Positions 1 through 7,505 of a stretch of DNA of 14,633 bases are shown piece by piece; position 1 is the first letter of the stretch; every line of letters begins with the position of its first letter. The translations under genes were made by a program, and so were the position numbers. Origin of the DNA: Zavarzinia sp. (GTDB taxonomy: Bacteria; Pseudomonadota; Alphaproteobacteria; Zavarziniales; Zavarziniaceae); contig JAQVKV010000007.1 in NCBI GenBank assembly GCA_028694545.1, forward strand, positions 1 to 14,633, written 5' to 3'. The notes under the pieces were generated by a model that worked only from the letters and a program-made list of their open reading frames with translations, had not been told where the DNA came from and ran no database searches.

Positions 1-2
1 TC

Positions 3-578
3 GAACAGGCGGGCGCTGTCACCCGCGTGCAGGGCGTCGGCTCCTTCGTCGCCACCCGCAAGACCGAACAGGCGATGTTCGAGATCAACAATATCGCGGA
101 AGCGGTGCGGGCCGGTGGCCAGGCCTACGCCTGCCGTGTCATCCGCCTCGAGGCGGAGGCGGATCCCGCCATGACGGCTTTCATGGGACTTGCGCCGGGG
201 GAGCGCTATGGTCGCGCCGTCCTCCTTCACCTCGCGGATGGGGTGCCGGTCCAGCACGAGGATCGCTGCGCCAATCTCGCCTTCGCGCCCGATTTCCTCG
301 ATCAGGATTTCACGCGCGTGACGCCTTACGTCCATCTGATGTCGCTCGGGCCGCTGCAGGCGGCGGAACAGGCGTTCGAGGCGGATCTGCCTAGTATCGA
401 ACTCGCGCGGCTGCTGCAGGTGCCGCCCAGCCTGCCATGCATCGTGCTGCGCCGGCGTACCTGGTCGCTGAACATGGTGGCCTCGGCCGCGCGGATCACG
501 GCGCCCAGCAACCGCTATCGCTTCTCGGGCGTGACCGGGACCGTGCCGCCCGACGGCCTTGCCCTGCCGCGGCTCTGA
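3..578 (+). CDS. GntR-family regulator, HutC-like, 5'-truncated by window edge
   Basis: The visible part is the C-terminal three quarters of a GntR/HutC transcription factor. The frame is open from the first bases, and the partial protein begins with the wing of the winged-helix domain (EQAGAVTRVQGVGSFVATR, the usual GntR pattern of 'VTRVQGRGTFVA'). It continues into a UTRA ligand-binding domain starting at MFEINNIAEAV. The UTRA stretch with 'DGVPVQHEDRCAN', 'DFTRVTPYVHLM' and 'PCIVLRRRTWS' is the pattern of histidine-utilisation repressors (HutC). The GTG at 27 is inside the domain and is not the start; the true start lies upstream of the window. HutC proteins are dimeric repressors released by a small catabolic intermediate such as urocanate. 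No hut gene is visible here, so the ligand is unknown. The gene converges on the PLP-enzyme gene and may or may not regulate it. Family confidence is high; target and ligand are open. Confidence 0.82.
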   Translation, partial: EQAGAVTRVQGVGSFVATRKTEQAMFEINNIAEAVRAGGQAYACRVIRLEAEADPAMTAFMGLAPGERYGRAVLLHLADGVPVQHEDRCANLAFAPDFLDQDFTRVTPYVHLMSLGPLQAAEQAFEADLPSIELARLLQVPPSLPCIVLRRRTWSLNMVASAARITAPSNRYRFSGVTGTVPPDGLALPRL

Positions 579-642
579 TTTTCGGCCAGTTTTCACCTGA
601 CGCTCGCCGGCAGGCGGCCTTCCGGGGTCGGGCGTGCGTCTT

Positions 643-656
643 CGCCCTGCAGGGCG
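643..656. repeat. 14-base perfect palindrome between convergent genes
   Basis: CGCCCTGCAGGGCG is a perfect palindrome. As RNA it can fold into a 5-bp G/C stem with a TGCA loop on either strand. It lies in the 153-base gap between two convergent genes, where a bidirectional transcription end is expected. No T-run follows on either strand, so it is not a canonical rho-independent terminator. Confidence 0.35.
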
Positions 657-731
657 GCTCCCGGGCGCAGGGGCTATCTTGTCAAGGGCGAGGTTCGGCT
701 CCCGCGGATTGACGCCGGGTGGCCCGTCGCT

Positions 732-1850
732 TCAGGCCACGCAGGCGGCGGCGTCGACCGGTCGGGGCTCGGTCTGGCCGTCGGGCCCCAGGAAGACGAT
801 GGAGCGGGCCAGGTTGACCACGGGACAGGCGTGGTTCGGCCAGATGCGCACCCGTTCGCCGACCACGAAGGGCTGGCCGCCATGGGCGATGAAGCCATGC
901 TCTTCCGACAATCCCGCCACGGGCAGGTCTTCCCCCGGCCTGTCCAGCCGGCAGGCGAGGCCGTAGCCCGCCAGCCGGTCGGAACCATGGGGCCCCTTGT
1001 CGCTGCTCAAGGTCTTGGAGCCCGCGTCGACGATGGCGAAGCGGTCGTTGACGCTGACCACGCTCGCCAGGACCGAGAGGGCGATATCGGCCCGGCGGGC
1101 CACGCCGAGCGAGACCTGGGTCAGGTCCATGAAGACCGAATTGCCCGGACGGATTTCGGTCAGGCCGTCGAAGCGCTCGGCCAGCCAGACCGTCGGCGTG
1201 CTGCCGACCGAGACCACGGGCACGGCCACGCCGGCCGCCCGCAGCCGTTCGGCCAGCGTCACCATGGTCTGCCGTTCCGCTTCGGCCACCGCGCGCACGG
1301 CGTCCGGCCCGTCCAGGCCATAGGCGTGCCCGGCATGGCTGAGCAGCCCGGCGAAGACGAGCGCCGGATGGGTCTCGATGCGGCGGGCGAGGGCGAGGGC
1401 GCGCGGCCCCCCGGGATCGACGCCGCAGCGATGCAGGCCGACATCGACCTTCACCATGACCTCGAGCTTCATGCCCGCCTCGGTCGCGGCGTCGCCGAGC
1501 GCCGTCACGCCGGCCTCGGAATCGGCGATCAGGCGCAGTCGTGCCCCCGTTCGCCGCGCGGCCCCGGTCAGCCGGGCGAGCTTGCGCGGATCGGTCAGCG
1601 GATAGGCGACGAGGACGTCGGAAAAGCCGTTTTCGATGAAGACCAGGGCCTCGGAACATTTCGCCGTGGTCAGGCCGACCGCGCCACCAGCGATCTGCCG
1701 CGCGGCGATCATCAGTGATTTGTGGGTCTTCACATGGGGCCGCAACGCGACGCTCGCCCTCCGGGCGATCTCGGCCGCCCGGGCGAGGTTCCGCTCCAGC
1801 ACCGCGCCATCGATCACGACGGCGGGTGTTTCCAGGGCGTGCAGAGCCAT
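732..1850 (-). CDS. DSD1 / D-threonine aldolase-family PLP enzyme (D-hydroxy-amino-acid lyase)
   Basis: A 372-residue protein of the fold-type III (alanine racemase N-terminal) PLP family. The family includes D-threonine aldolase, D-serine dehydratase and 3-hydroxy-D-aspartate aldolase/dehydratase. The N-terminal barrel motif RPHVKTHK (residues 37-44) carries the probable PLP lysine, Lys41. The C-terminal domain has EEHGFIAHGG and PNHAC, giving an H-x-C pair (His340, Cys342). In characterised members the equivalent pair binds the catalytic metal: H-x-C with zinc in DSD1-type dehydratases and H-x-D in the Alcaligenes D-threonine aldolase. That leans towards dehydratase chemistry (pyruvate plus ammonia from D-serine), but family members vary. 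The start at 1850 is chosen because TGGAGG (1863-1858) sits 7 bases upstream and the protein then begins MALHALETPAVVID, as in the family. An in-frame ATG at 1892 lacks this signal. The protein is cytoplasmic, with no signal peptide. The gene is divergent from the peptide-import operon and shares its control region. Confidence 0.85.
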   Translation of the reverse strand: MALHALETPAVVIDGAVLERNLARAAEIARRASVALRPHVKTHKSLMIAARQIAGGAVGLTTAKCSEALVFIENGFSDVLVAYPLTDPRKLARLTGAARRTGARLRLIADSEAGVTALGDAATEAGMKLEVMVKVDVGLHRCGVDPGGPRALALARRIETHPALVFAGLLSHAGHAYGLDGPDAVRAVAEAERQTMVTLAERLRAAGVAVPVVSVGSTPTVWLAERFDGLTEIRPGNSVFMDLTQVSLGVARRADIALSVLASVVSVNDRFAIVDAGSKTLSSDKGPHGSDRLAGYGLACRLDRPGEDLPVAGLSEEHGFIAHGGQPFVVGERVRIWPNHACPVVNLARSIVFLGPDGQTEPRPVDAAACVA

Positions 1851-1857
1851 TGGTGGG

Positions 1858-1863
1858 CCTCCA
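1858..1863 (-). promoter_or_regulatory. Shine-Dalgarno deciding the PLP-enzyme start
   Basis: On the minus strand TGGAGG precedes ATG 1850 by 7 bases. The upstream in-frame ATG at 1892 has no purine-rich motif and lies inside the putative operator, so this site fixes the start at 1850. Confidence 0.75.
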
Positions 1864-1925
1864 TTGCGAGAATTTTCACAAACGGCATACACTTTGAAAA
1901 AAATTCTCGCAAAAGAAAATTCACA
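1864..1925. promoter_or_regulatory. Operator cluster: two or three related palindromic sites in the divergent promoter region
   Basis: Left site 1864-1881 reads TTGCGAGAATTTTCACAA, an imperfect palindrome fitting TTGYGARAATTYTCRCAA. A second site centred on AATT 1902-1905 repeats one half exactly in reverse, so TTGCGAGAATTTT (1864-1876) and AAAATTCTCGCAA (1900-1912) form a perfect 13-base inverted repeat. The two site centres are 31 bases apart, about three helical turns, which would put both on one face of the helix. A weaker third core, GAAAATTCAC (1915-1924), follows 16 bases later. The left site abuts the Shine-Dalgarno of the minus-strand gene. This geometry is typical of a repressor controlling both divergent units. 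Candidate binders are the XRE-cupin protein of the operon or the HutC-like protein at the window start. Which one binds is not shown by the sequence. Confidence 0.65.
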
Positions 1926-1955
1926 TTGACAAGGCCGGCGATCGGTCGCCGAATG
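1926..1955 (+). promoter_or_regulatory. Possible sigma-70 promoter of the import operon
   Basis: TTGACA (1926-1931) is a perfect -35 hexamer on the strand of the operon and lies just after the third operator core. The bases 17-18 downstream (CCGAAT / CGAATG) are a poor -10, so the assignment is tentative. On the opposite strand TTGTCA (1932-1927) with GAGAAT (1908-1903) at 18-base spacing could serve the divergent PLP-enzyme gene. That -10 would lie inside the second operator site, which fits repression. Confidence 0.35.
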
Positions 1956-2022
1956 AATTGCCTATTCACGCGCCACTTCCGAGCGGCAGCACAACAAAGC
2001 AGCACTCAAAAGAGGACAACCG

Positions 2023-3573
2023 ATGAAGACCACGTTCCTTACCGGCCTCATCGCCGTTGCATTGGCGAGCCTGTCCGGGGCGGCCATTTCCGGCTCGGCC
2101 ATGGCTGAAGGCATCAAGCGGGGGGGCACGATCACCGTCGGCCGTCCGGACGAGCCGCTGACCCTCGATCCTTTCATCCCGTCGGACAATGGTTCGATCT
2201 ATGCGATCGCCCAGATCTGCGAGCCGCTGATCTCGGCCGACGCCGACGGCACCGGCCTGGTGCCCGGCCTTGCCGAATCCTGGACCAAGAGCGACGACGG
2301 CCTGACCTATACATTCACCCTCCGCGAGGGGCTGAAGTTCTCCGACGGTTCGCCGGTCACGGCCGAGGACGTCAAATTCTCGTTGAACAAGGTGATGGAT
2401 CCGGCGGCGTCCTACGGCTTCGCCTTCGAGCCGGTCGCCACGGTCGACGTGGTCGACGCCCGCACCGTGAAGATGGTGCTGAAGCAGCCCTATACGCCGA
2501 TCCTGTCGGCGCTGTCGCTGTTCTCCTCCTCGGTCGTGAAGAAAGCGGCCTATGAGGCGGGCGCGGAGGCCTTCGGCGCGAAGCCGGTCTGCACCGGGCC
2601 CTTCATGGTCGGCTCCCACGAGCGCGGCAGCCAGCTCGTCCTGCTGCCCAACCCGCATTACTGGGCCACGGGCGAGGACGGCAAGCCGCTGCCCTATGCC
2701 GACAAGGTCGTTCTGCGTTACATGCCGGACAGCAATTCCCGCGTCCTCGGCCTGAAGAACGGCGACATCGACGCCGCCCTGGCGCTGCCCCTCAACCAGG
2801 CGGCTTCGGTCAAGGCGACCGAGGGCGTGTCGCTCGAAGTCTCGCCCTCCTATCGGCTCGACTACGTTTATCTGAACAACACCCGCAAGCCGCTCGACGA
2901 CAAGCGCATCCGCCTCGCCCTCAATTACGCGACCAATCACGCGGCATTGATGAAGGCGGTCTATTTCGGCTATGGCGAGCAGCCGAACAGCTTCATGCCC
3001 AAGGTCAACTACTGGTCGCCGGATGTGAAGGCGATCCCCTACGACCTGGACAAGGCCGCCGCGCTGGTCAAGGAAGCCGGCTATGACGGCACGCCCATCC
3101 AGCTGATGGTGGATACCGGCAATGCCGCCTCGCGCCAGACCGCGACCATCCTGCAGGCGTCGTGGAAGAAGATCGGCCTCAACGTCGAGATCGTCGAATT
3201 CGACAATGGCACCGCCTTCGGCATGACCGAGAAGGGCGAGTACCAAGCCTATGTCAGCTATATCACCAGCGACATCAACGACAGCGACGAACTGGCCACG
3301 CTGCAGGGCGATGGCACCGGTGCGACCCGGGGCTTCTTCTCGAACTACAACAATCCCGAGGTCAACAAGCTGCTGGCCGAAGCCCGTACCGAAGGTGACG
3401 CGGCCAAGCGTGCCGCGCTCTACGCCAAGGTTCAGGATATCGTCTACAACGACGGCTACAGCGTGCCGCTGAACTTCCTGCCCTATGTCAACGGCTACAG
3501 CGACGACCTGAAGAACTGGAAGAACATCACCGTCGGCTGGTGGTGGCTGAAGAGCATGTGGCTCGACAAGTGA
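2023..3573 (+). CDS. Periplasmic peptide-binding protein of ABC transporter (SBP family 5, DppA/OppA type)
   Basis: A 516-residue solute-binding protein of the DppA/OppA/NikA family. The N-terminus is a Sec signal peptide: a short basic start, a hydrophobic stretch to about residue 22, and a probable signal peptidase I cut after A-M-A (residue 28). There is no lipobox cysteine, so it should be a free periplasmic protein. After the cut come family landmarks: GGTITVGRPDEPLTLDP, then GLVPGLAESW, then LKFSDGSPVTAEDVKFSL. Length is normal for the family. AGGA (2013-2016) six bases upstream supports ATG 2023. It is the first gene of the operon and would deliver ligand to the permease pair encoded next. 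The bound peptide cannot be read from sequence. The D-aminopeptidase and D-amino-acid enzyme nearby suggest peptides containing D-residues, by analogy with the D,D-dipeptide (Ddp) importer of enteric bacteria. That specificity is inference. Confidence 0.9.
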   Translation: MKTTFLTGLIAVALASLSGAAISGSAMAEGIKRGGTITVGRPDEPLTLDPFIPSDNGSIYAIAQICEPLISADADGTGLVPGLAESWTKSDDGLTYTFTLREGLKFSDGSPVTAEDVKFSLNKVMDPAASYGFAFEPVATVDVVDARTVKMVLKQPYTPILSALSLFSSSVVKKAAYEAGAEAFGAKPVCTGPFMVGSHERGSQLVLLPNPHYWATGEDGKPLPYADKVVLRYMPDSNSRVLGLKNGDIDAALALPLNQAASVKATEGVSLEVSPSYRLDYVYLNNTRKPLDDKRIRLALNYATNHAALMKAVYFGYGEQPNSFMPKVNYWSPDVKAIPYDLDKAAALVKEAGYDGTPIQLMVDTGNAASRQTATILQASWKKIGLNVEIVEFDNGTAFGMTEKGEYQAYVSYITSDINDSDELATLQGDGTGATRGFFSNYNNPEVNKLLAEARTEGDAAKRAALYAKVQDIVYNDGYSVPLNFLPYVNGYSDDLKNWKNITVGWWWLKSMWLDK

Positions 3574-3581
3574 CGGGTCCC

Positions 3582-3609
3582 GGGCGGGGGAGGCAATGTT
3601 TCCCCGCCC
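3582..3609 (+). promoter_or_regulatory. Strong intercistronic stem-loop after the binding-protein gene
   Basis: GGGCGGGG (3582-3589) pairs with CCCCGCCC (3602-3609). A G-T and an A-T pair extend the stem to ten pairs around an eight-base loop. It begins nine bases after the stop of the binding-protein gene. Such structures commonly protect upstream mRNA or partly terminate transcription, so that the binding protein is made in excess over the membrane subunits. No long T-run follows, so partial termination or a 3' stabiliser is more likely than a full terminator. Confidence 0.6.
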
Positions 3610-3650
3610 ACTCTTCCCCGGCCCACTCTTCTTCGGCCCGGTCTTTCCGG
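3606..3650 (+). repeat. Three tandem 15-base pyrimidine-rich units
   Basis: Unit 1 (3606-3620) is GCCCACTCTTCCCCG, unit 2 (3621-3635) is GCCCACTCTTCTTCG and unit 3 (3636-3650) is GCCCGGTCTTTCCGG. Units 1 and 2 match at 13 of 15 positions; unit 3 is more diverged. The array starts in the right arm of the stem-loop and ends 35 bases before the permease start. It is non-coding. Confidence 0.55.
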
Positions 3651-3685
3651 CTCCGCCCGTTCGCCGATCATCCGTGTGAAGGTCC

Positions 3686-4633
3686 ATGAAGGCGCTGCGC
3701 TATATTCTCCTCAGGCTCCTCGGCACGCTGCCCGTGCTGATCGGCGTCACCCTGTTCACCTTCCTGGCCATCCAGTTCGTGCCGGGCGATCCCGTCCGCA
3801 TCATGACCCATGGCCGTCTCGGCGATGCCGAGGTCGAGGCGATCTACGAGCGGCTGGGCATGAACCGGCCGCTGGCCGTCCAATACGGCAGTTTCCTGGT
3901 CAATGCCGCGACCGGCGATCTCGGCGAGAGCATCATCCAGAATGCCCCGGTGGCCGACCTCGTGGCGGAAAAGGTGACGCCCACCCTGTGGCTGCTCGGC
4001 ATGGGGACCCTGCTTTCGGTGCTGATCGCCCTGCCGCTGGCGCTGTTCGCGGCGGCCCGGCCAGACAGTGCCTTCGACCACGCGGTCCGTGCCGCCGGCA
4101 TGCTCGGCTTCGCCATGCCGCCGTTCTGGATCGGCCTTCTGCTCATCGTCACTTTCGGTCTTGAGCTTGGTTGGCTGCCCATTTCGGGCTTCGGCGCCGG
4201 CTGGTGGGGCCATGTCGTGCACATGATCCTGCCGGGTCTCACCATCGCCTTCTTCCTGGCGCCGATCCTGGTGCAGTCGCTGCGCGCCTCGTTGCTCGAC
4301 GCGCTGGCGGCCGACCATATCGAGGTCGCCCGGGCGCGCGGCATTCCGGAATGGCGGATCTACCTGAAGCATGCCTTGCGCAACGCCCTGCTGCCGACCC
4401 TGACCGTCCTTGCCGTCAATGTGAGCTGGCTGGTCAGCGGCGCCGTGGTCATCGAATCCGTCTTCGCCTTGCCCGGCCTCGGCTCGCTGTTGGTCCGCTC
4501 GGTCGGCTATCGCGACTACCCGCTGATCCAGGGACTGGCGCTGGTCTTCGCCGTCATCGTCGTGGCGATCAACCTGGTCGCCGATCTCTCCTATGGCCTG
4601 GTCGACCGCCGTGTCCTGAGGAAACTGCCATGA
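3686..4633 (+). CDS. Peptide ABC transporter permease, DppB type
   Basis: A 315-residue inner-membrane permease of the DppB/OppB family. The N-terminus has the family's first transmembrane helix (YILLRLLGTLPVLIGVTLFT) followed by QFVPGDPVR, a hallmark of this subunit. Several further hydrophobic segments follow. The cytoplasmic coupling (EAA) loop is DHIEVARARGIPEWRIYLKH from residue 210, with the conserved alanine-glycine core that contacts the ATPase. The end is typical (DLSYGLVDRRVLRK). ATG 3686 has only a closely spaced AAGG (3679-3682), a weak ribosome site that fits lower synthesis than the binding protein. The stop overlaps the next start (ATGA). It should form a heterodimeric channel with the next gene's product. 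Confidence 0.92.
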   Translation: MKALRYILLRLLGTLPVLIGVTLFTFLAIQFVPGDPVRIMTHGRLGDAEVEAIYERLGMNRPLAVQYGSFLVNAATGDLGESIIQNAPVADLVAEKVTPTLWLLGMGTLLSVLIALPLALFAAARPDSAFDHAVRAAGMLGFAMPPFWIGLLLIVTFGLELGWLPISGFGAGWWGHVVHMILPGLTIAFFLAPILVQSLRASLLDALAADHIEVARARGIPEWRIYLKHALRNALLPTLTVLAVNVSWLVSGAVVIESVFALPGLGSLLVRSVGYRDYPLIQGLALVFAVIVVAINLVADLSYGLVDRRVLRKLP

Positions 4634-5517
4634 GTACCGTCGCGGCCGGCGAGGAGGGGGTGATGGCGGCCGGCCTCGGGCGACGGCTGGCGAGGGAGGT
4701 AGCGTCGTGGAGCGTCACGCTGAAGCTCGGCGCCGTGCTGCTCGCCCTGATCGCGCTCGCGGCCCTGATGGCGCCCTGGATCGCTCCCTTCGATCCCGAG
4801 GCGCAGGATTACGACGCCATCCTGTTGCCGCCGGGTGGCGTCCACCTGTTCGGCACCGACAATGTGGGCCGCGACATCTTCTCGCGCGTGCTGTACGCGG
4901 CACGGCTCGATCTCTCGGCCGGTTTCGCCCTGACCTTCGTGCCGATGATCTATGGCGTGCTGATCGGGGCCTATGCCGGTTACCGCGGTGGCCTGGTCGA
5001 TGCCGTCGTCGGCGGTATCGCCAATGTCGCGATCGCCTTTCCCTTCCTGGTCATGATCGTGGTCGTGGTGGCGGTGATCGGACCCGGCATCGACGCCATC
5101 TATATCTCCGTCTTCCTGCTCGCCTGGACCATGTATGCCCGCCTGGCCCGCGCCGACATGATGGTGGAACGGGCCAAGGACTATATGCTGGCGGCCCGGG
5201 TCCTCGGCTTCTCGACGAAGCGGATCGTGCTGCGCCACGGCCTGCCCAATGTGGTCGGCTCGTCGCTCGTCTTCGCCATGTCCGATTTCGTCCTCAACAT
5301 CCTGCTGTTGTCCGGCCTCAGCTTCATCGGCCTCGGTATCCAGCCGCCGACCCCGGAATGGGGGGCGATGATCGCGGAAGGCAAGGAATTCATTCTCGAA
5401 GCCTGGTGGATTAGCACCCTGCCCGGACTCGCCGTGGTGCTGACCGGGACGGCGCTGAGCCTGATCGGCGACGGTCTGGCGCGGCGCTTCAGCGATCGCC
5501 ACGGAGGTCCGGCATGA
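4630..5517 (+). CDS. Peptide ABC transporter permease, DppC type
   Basis: A 295-residue permease of the DppC/OppC family. A cytoplasmic N-terminal tail of about 30 residues precedes the first helix (LGAVLLALIALAALMAPWIA). The family motif HLFGTDNVGRDIFSRVLYAA follows, and after further helices the EAA loop begins at residue 184 (DYMLAARVLGFSTKRIVLRH). The C-terminal region LSFIGLGIQPPTPEWGAMI is also diagnostic. The start is ATG 4630, which overlaps the previous stop by four bases. The reading frame stays open far upstream, but that part is a shadow of the DppB-type gene. Its stop overlaps the first ATPase start by four bases, so translation through the transporter genes is probably coupled. 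Confidence 0.92.
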   Translation: MSTVAAGEEGVMAAGLGRRLAREVASWSVTLKLGAVLLALIALAALMAPWIAPFDPEAQDYDAILLPPGGVHLFGTDNVGRDIFSRVLYAARLDLSAGFALTFVPMIYGVLIGAYAGYRGGLVDAVVGGIANVAIAFPFLVMIVVVVAVIGPGIDAIYISVFLLAWTMYARLARADMMVERAKDYMLAARVLGFSTKRIVLRHGLPNVVGSSLVFAMSDFVLNILLLSGLSFIGLGIQPPTPEWGAMIAEGKEFILEAWWISTLPGLAVVLTGTALSLIGDGLARRFSDRHGGPA

Positions 5518-6488
5518 ACGGCGCGTCCCCCCTGCTCGAGATCGAGGACCTGAGTGTCGTCTTCCACACCCGGAGCGGTCCCGTGCTCGCCAACGATGGT
5601 GTCTCCCTGACCCTGCGGGCGGGCGAGACACTGGGCATCGTGGGCGAGAGCGGCAGCGGCAAGTCGGTTTTCTGCCGCGCCATCCTTGGACTTGCCAAGG
5701 GCGAGGTGCGGGCCCGTCGCATGGCCTTCGACGGCCGCGACATCGCGGCCATGTCGCGGAGCGAGAAGCAGGCCCTGCGTGGACGCGGCATCGCCATGGT
5801 ATTCCAGAGCCCGATGAGCAGCCTCGATCCGGTCTGGACCATTGGTGATCAGTTGGTCGAGACGGTTCGTCATCACAAGGGGCTGGACCGCGCCGGCGCC
5901 CGCCGGGCCGCCATCGCCCTGCTGGATCGGGTGGGTATTCAGTCGGCGGCGCGTCGCCTCGACGATTATCCGCATCAATGGTCGGGCGGCATGTTGCAGC
6001 GGGCTGTGATCGCCCTTGCCTTGGCGGGCGAGCCGCGCCTGATGCTGGCCGACGAACCGACGACTGCGCTCGATGTCACCATCCAGGACCAGATTCTCGC
6101 CCTGCTGACCGAGCTTCAGCGCGAGACCGGCATGGCCCTGGTGCTGGTCTCCCACGATCTCGGCGTGATTGCCGAGACGGTCGACCGGGTGGCGGTCATG
6201 TATGCCGGGCGGATCGTCGAGACAGCTTCGGTGCGGCACCTGTTCGAGCGCCCCGCCCATCCCTATACGGTCGGCCTGCTTGGTTCGATGGTCGGGGCGG
6301 CAGGGCAGGGCGAGAGGCTGCGGCCGATCCCCGGGCAGCCGCCCGACCTGCATCATCTCGGCACGGGCTGCGCCTTCGCGCCGCGCTGTTCGCGGGCGGG
6401 CGACGATTGCCACCGCGCGGTGCCCCGTATCGATCCCGCCGCCGCCCATGATGCCGCCTGCCTGTTCCCGATGGAGGCCGAGCGATGA
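5514..6488 (+). CDS. Peptide ABC transporter ATPase, DppD type
   Basis: A 324-residue ATP-binding subunit. Walker A is GESGSGKS (residues 44-51). The signature is WSGGMLQR (156-163), a variant of LSGGMRQR. Walker B is LMLADEP, with Asp180 and catalytic Glu181, and the switch histidine is His214 in VSHDLG. The C-terminal peptide-transporter extension (oligo/dipeptide type) contains four cysteines at 286, 292, 299 and 316, spaced C-x5-C-x6-C-x16-C. Structures of related dipeptide/oligopeptide importers have shown a 4Fe-4S cluster in this extension; whether it forms here is inference. The gene overlaps both neighbours by four bases. It should pair with the DppF-type ATPase to power import through the two permeases. 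Confidence 0.92.
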   Translation: MNGASPLLEIEDLSVVFHTRSGPVLANDGVSLTLRAGETLGIVGESGSGKSVFCRAILGLAKGEVRARRMAFDGRDIAAMSRSEKQALRGRGIAMVFQSPMSSLDPVWTIGDQLVETVRHHKGLDRAGARRAAIALLDRVGIQSAARRLDDYPHQWSGGMLQRAVIALALAGEPRLMLADEPTTALDVTIQDQILALLTELQRETGMALVLVSHDLGVIAETVDRVAVMYAGRIVETASVRHLFERPAHPYTVGLLGSMVGAAGQGERLRPIPGQPPDLHHLGTGCAFAPRCSRAGDDCHRAVPRIDPAAAHDAACLFPMEAER

Positions 6489-7483
6489 CCAATTCCCTAT
6501 CGTCGCCGCCGGTGACGGCCCCCGCGAGGCTCGCCGTCGAGCGCCTGACCGTCGAGTTCGGCGGGGGCGGCGGCTGGCGCCGGCTGGGCGGAGTTCGTGC
6601 CCCCATCGTCCGCGCCGTCGATGACGTGAGCTTCGCGATCGCCCCGGGCGAGACGCTGGGGCTGGTCGGAGAGAGCGGTTCGGGCAAGACCACGGTCGGG
6701 CGCGCTCTGGTCGGCCTCGTGCGGCCGACGGGGGGCAGCCTCATGCTCGACGGCCAGGATCTCTCGGCCATCGGCCGCGCCGGGCGTCGGGGCGTGCCCC
6801 GGCGGATCCAGATGATGTTCCAGGACCCCTACGGCTCCCTCAACCCGCGCTTTTCCGTGCGCGAGACATTGGCCGAGGTGCTGCGCTTCCATCATATCGT
6901 CCCGCCCGACGGCGTCGCCGCCGAGGTTCGCCGCATGATGGATCTGGTTGGCCTGCCGGCCTCCCTGGCCGATCGCATGCCGCGACACCTGTCCGGCGGC
7001 CAGCGCCAGCGTGTCGGCCTTGCTCGCGCGCTTGCCGTGCGCCCCTCGGTCCTGGTGCTGGACGAGCCGGTGGCGGCGCTCGACGTCTCGATCCAGGCGC
7101 AGGTCCTCAATCTCCTGCAGGACCTGCGCGATACTCTCGATCTCACCATGCTCTTCATCGCGCATGAGCTTGGCGTCGTCCGCTATGTCTCGGACAAGGT
7201 CGCCGTGATGTATCTCGGCGCCGTGATGGAGACCGGATCGGCGGCGGAGGTTTTCACGCGGCCCGCCCATCCCTATACGCGCAGCCTGCTCGACGCGATG
7301 CCCCACCTCATCGCGGACAAGCGCTCGCGCCCGCCTGTTCTCGGTGGCGAGGGCGGGGAGGCCGCGTCGGGTTGCCGCTTCCGCGCGCGCTGTCCACGGG
7401 CCGGCGACGCCTGCGCCGTGGCGCCGCCCCTGGTCGAACTGTCGGCGGGCCATGGTGTCGCCTGCCATTTTCCCGCCGCCTGA
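6485..7483 (+). CDS. Peptide ABC transporter ATPase, DppF type
   Basis: A 332-residue second ATPase subunit. Walker A is GESGSGKT (62-69), the signature is LSGGQRQR (169-176), Walker B is VLVLDEP with Asp193 and Glu194, and the switch histidine is His227 in FIAHELG. An insertion of glycines and arginines (residues 26-38) precedes the first core strand, as is usual for DppF/OppF. The C-terminal extension repeats the same four-cysteine spacing as its partner (Cys297, 303, 310, 327), which suggests both subunits carry the same metal site. The start overlaps the DppD-type stop by four bases. The next gene begins 22 bases after the stop and has its own ribosome site. Confidence 0.92.
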   Translation: MTNSLSSPPVTAPARLAVERLTVEFGGGGGWRRLGGVRAPIVRAVDDVSFAIAPGETLGLVGESGSGKTTVGRALVGLVRPTGGSLMLDGQDLSAIGRAGRRGVPRRIQMMFQDPYGSLNPRFSVRETLAEVLRFHHIVPPDGVAAEVRRMMDLVGLPASLADRMPRHLSGGQRQRVGLARALAVRPSVLVLDEPVAALDVSIQAQVLNLLQDLRDTLDLTMLFIAHELGVVRYVSDKVAVMYLGAVMETGSAAEVFTRPAHPYTRSLLDAMPHLIADKRSRPPVLGGEGGEAASGCRFRARCPRAGDACAVAPPLVELSAGHGVACHFPAA

Positions 7484-7505
7484 CTCTCGAAACCGGAGAT
7501 CCGCC

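Noticed and set aside
1851..1892. 14-residue N-terminal extension of the PLP enzyme from ATG 1892
   Set aside because: No Shine-Dalgarno precedes it and it would run through the putative operator. ATG 1850 has TGGAGG at seven bases and fits the family N-terminus.
1966..3687. 573-codon minus-strand open frame opposite the binding-protein gene
   Set aside because: Its composition is typical of antisense shadows and it shows no domain; the plus strand has a clear signal peptide and SBP motifs.
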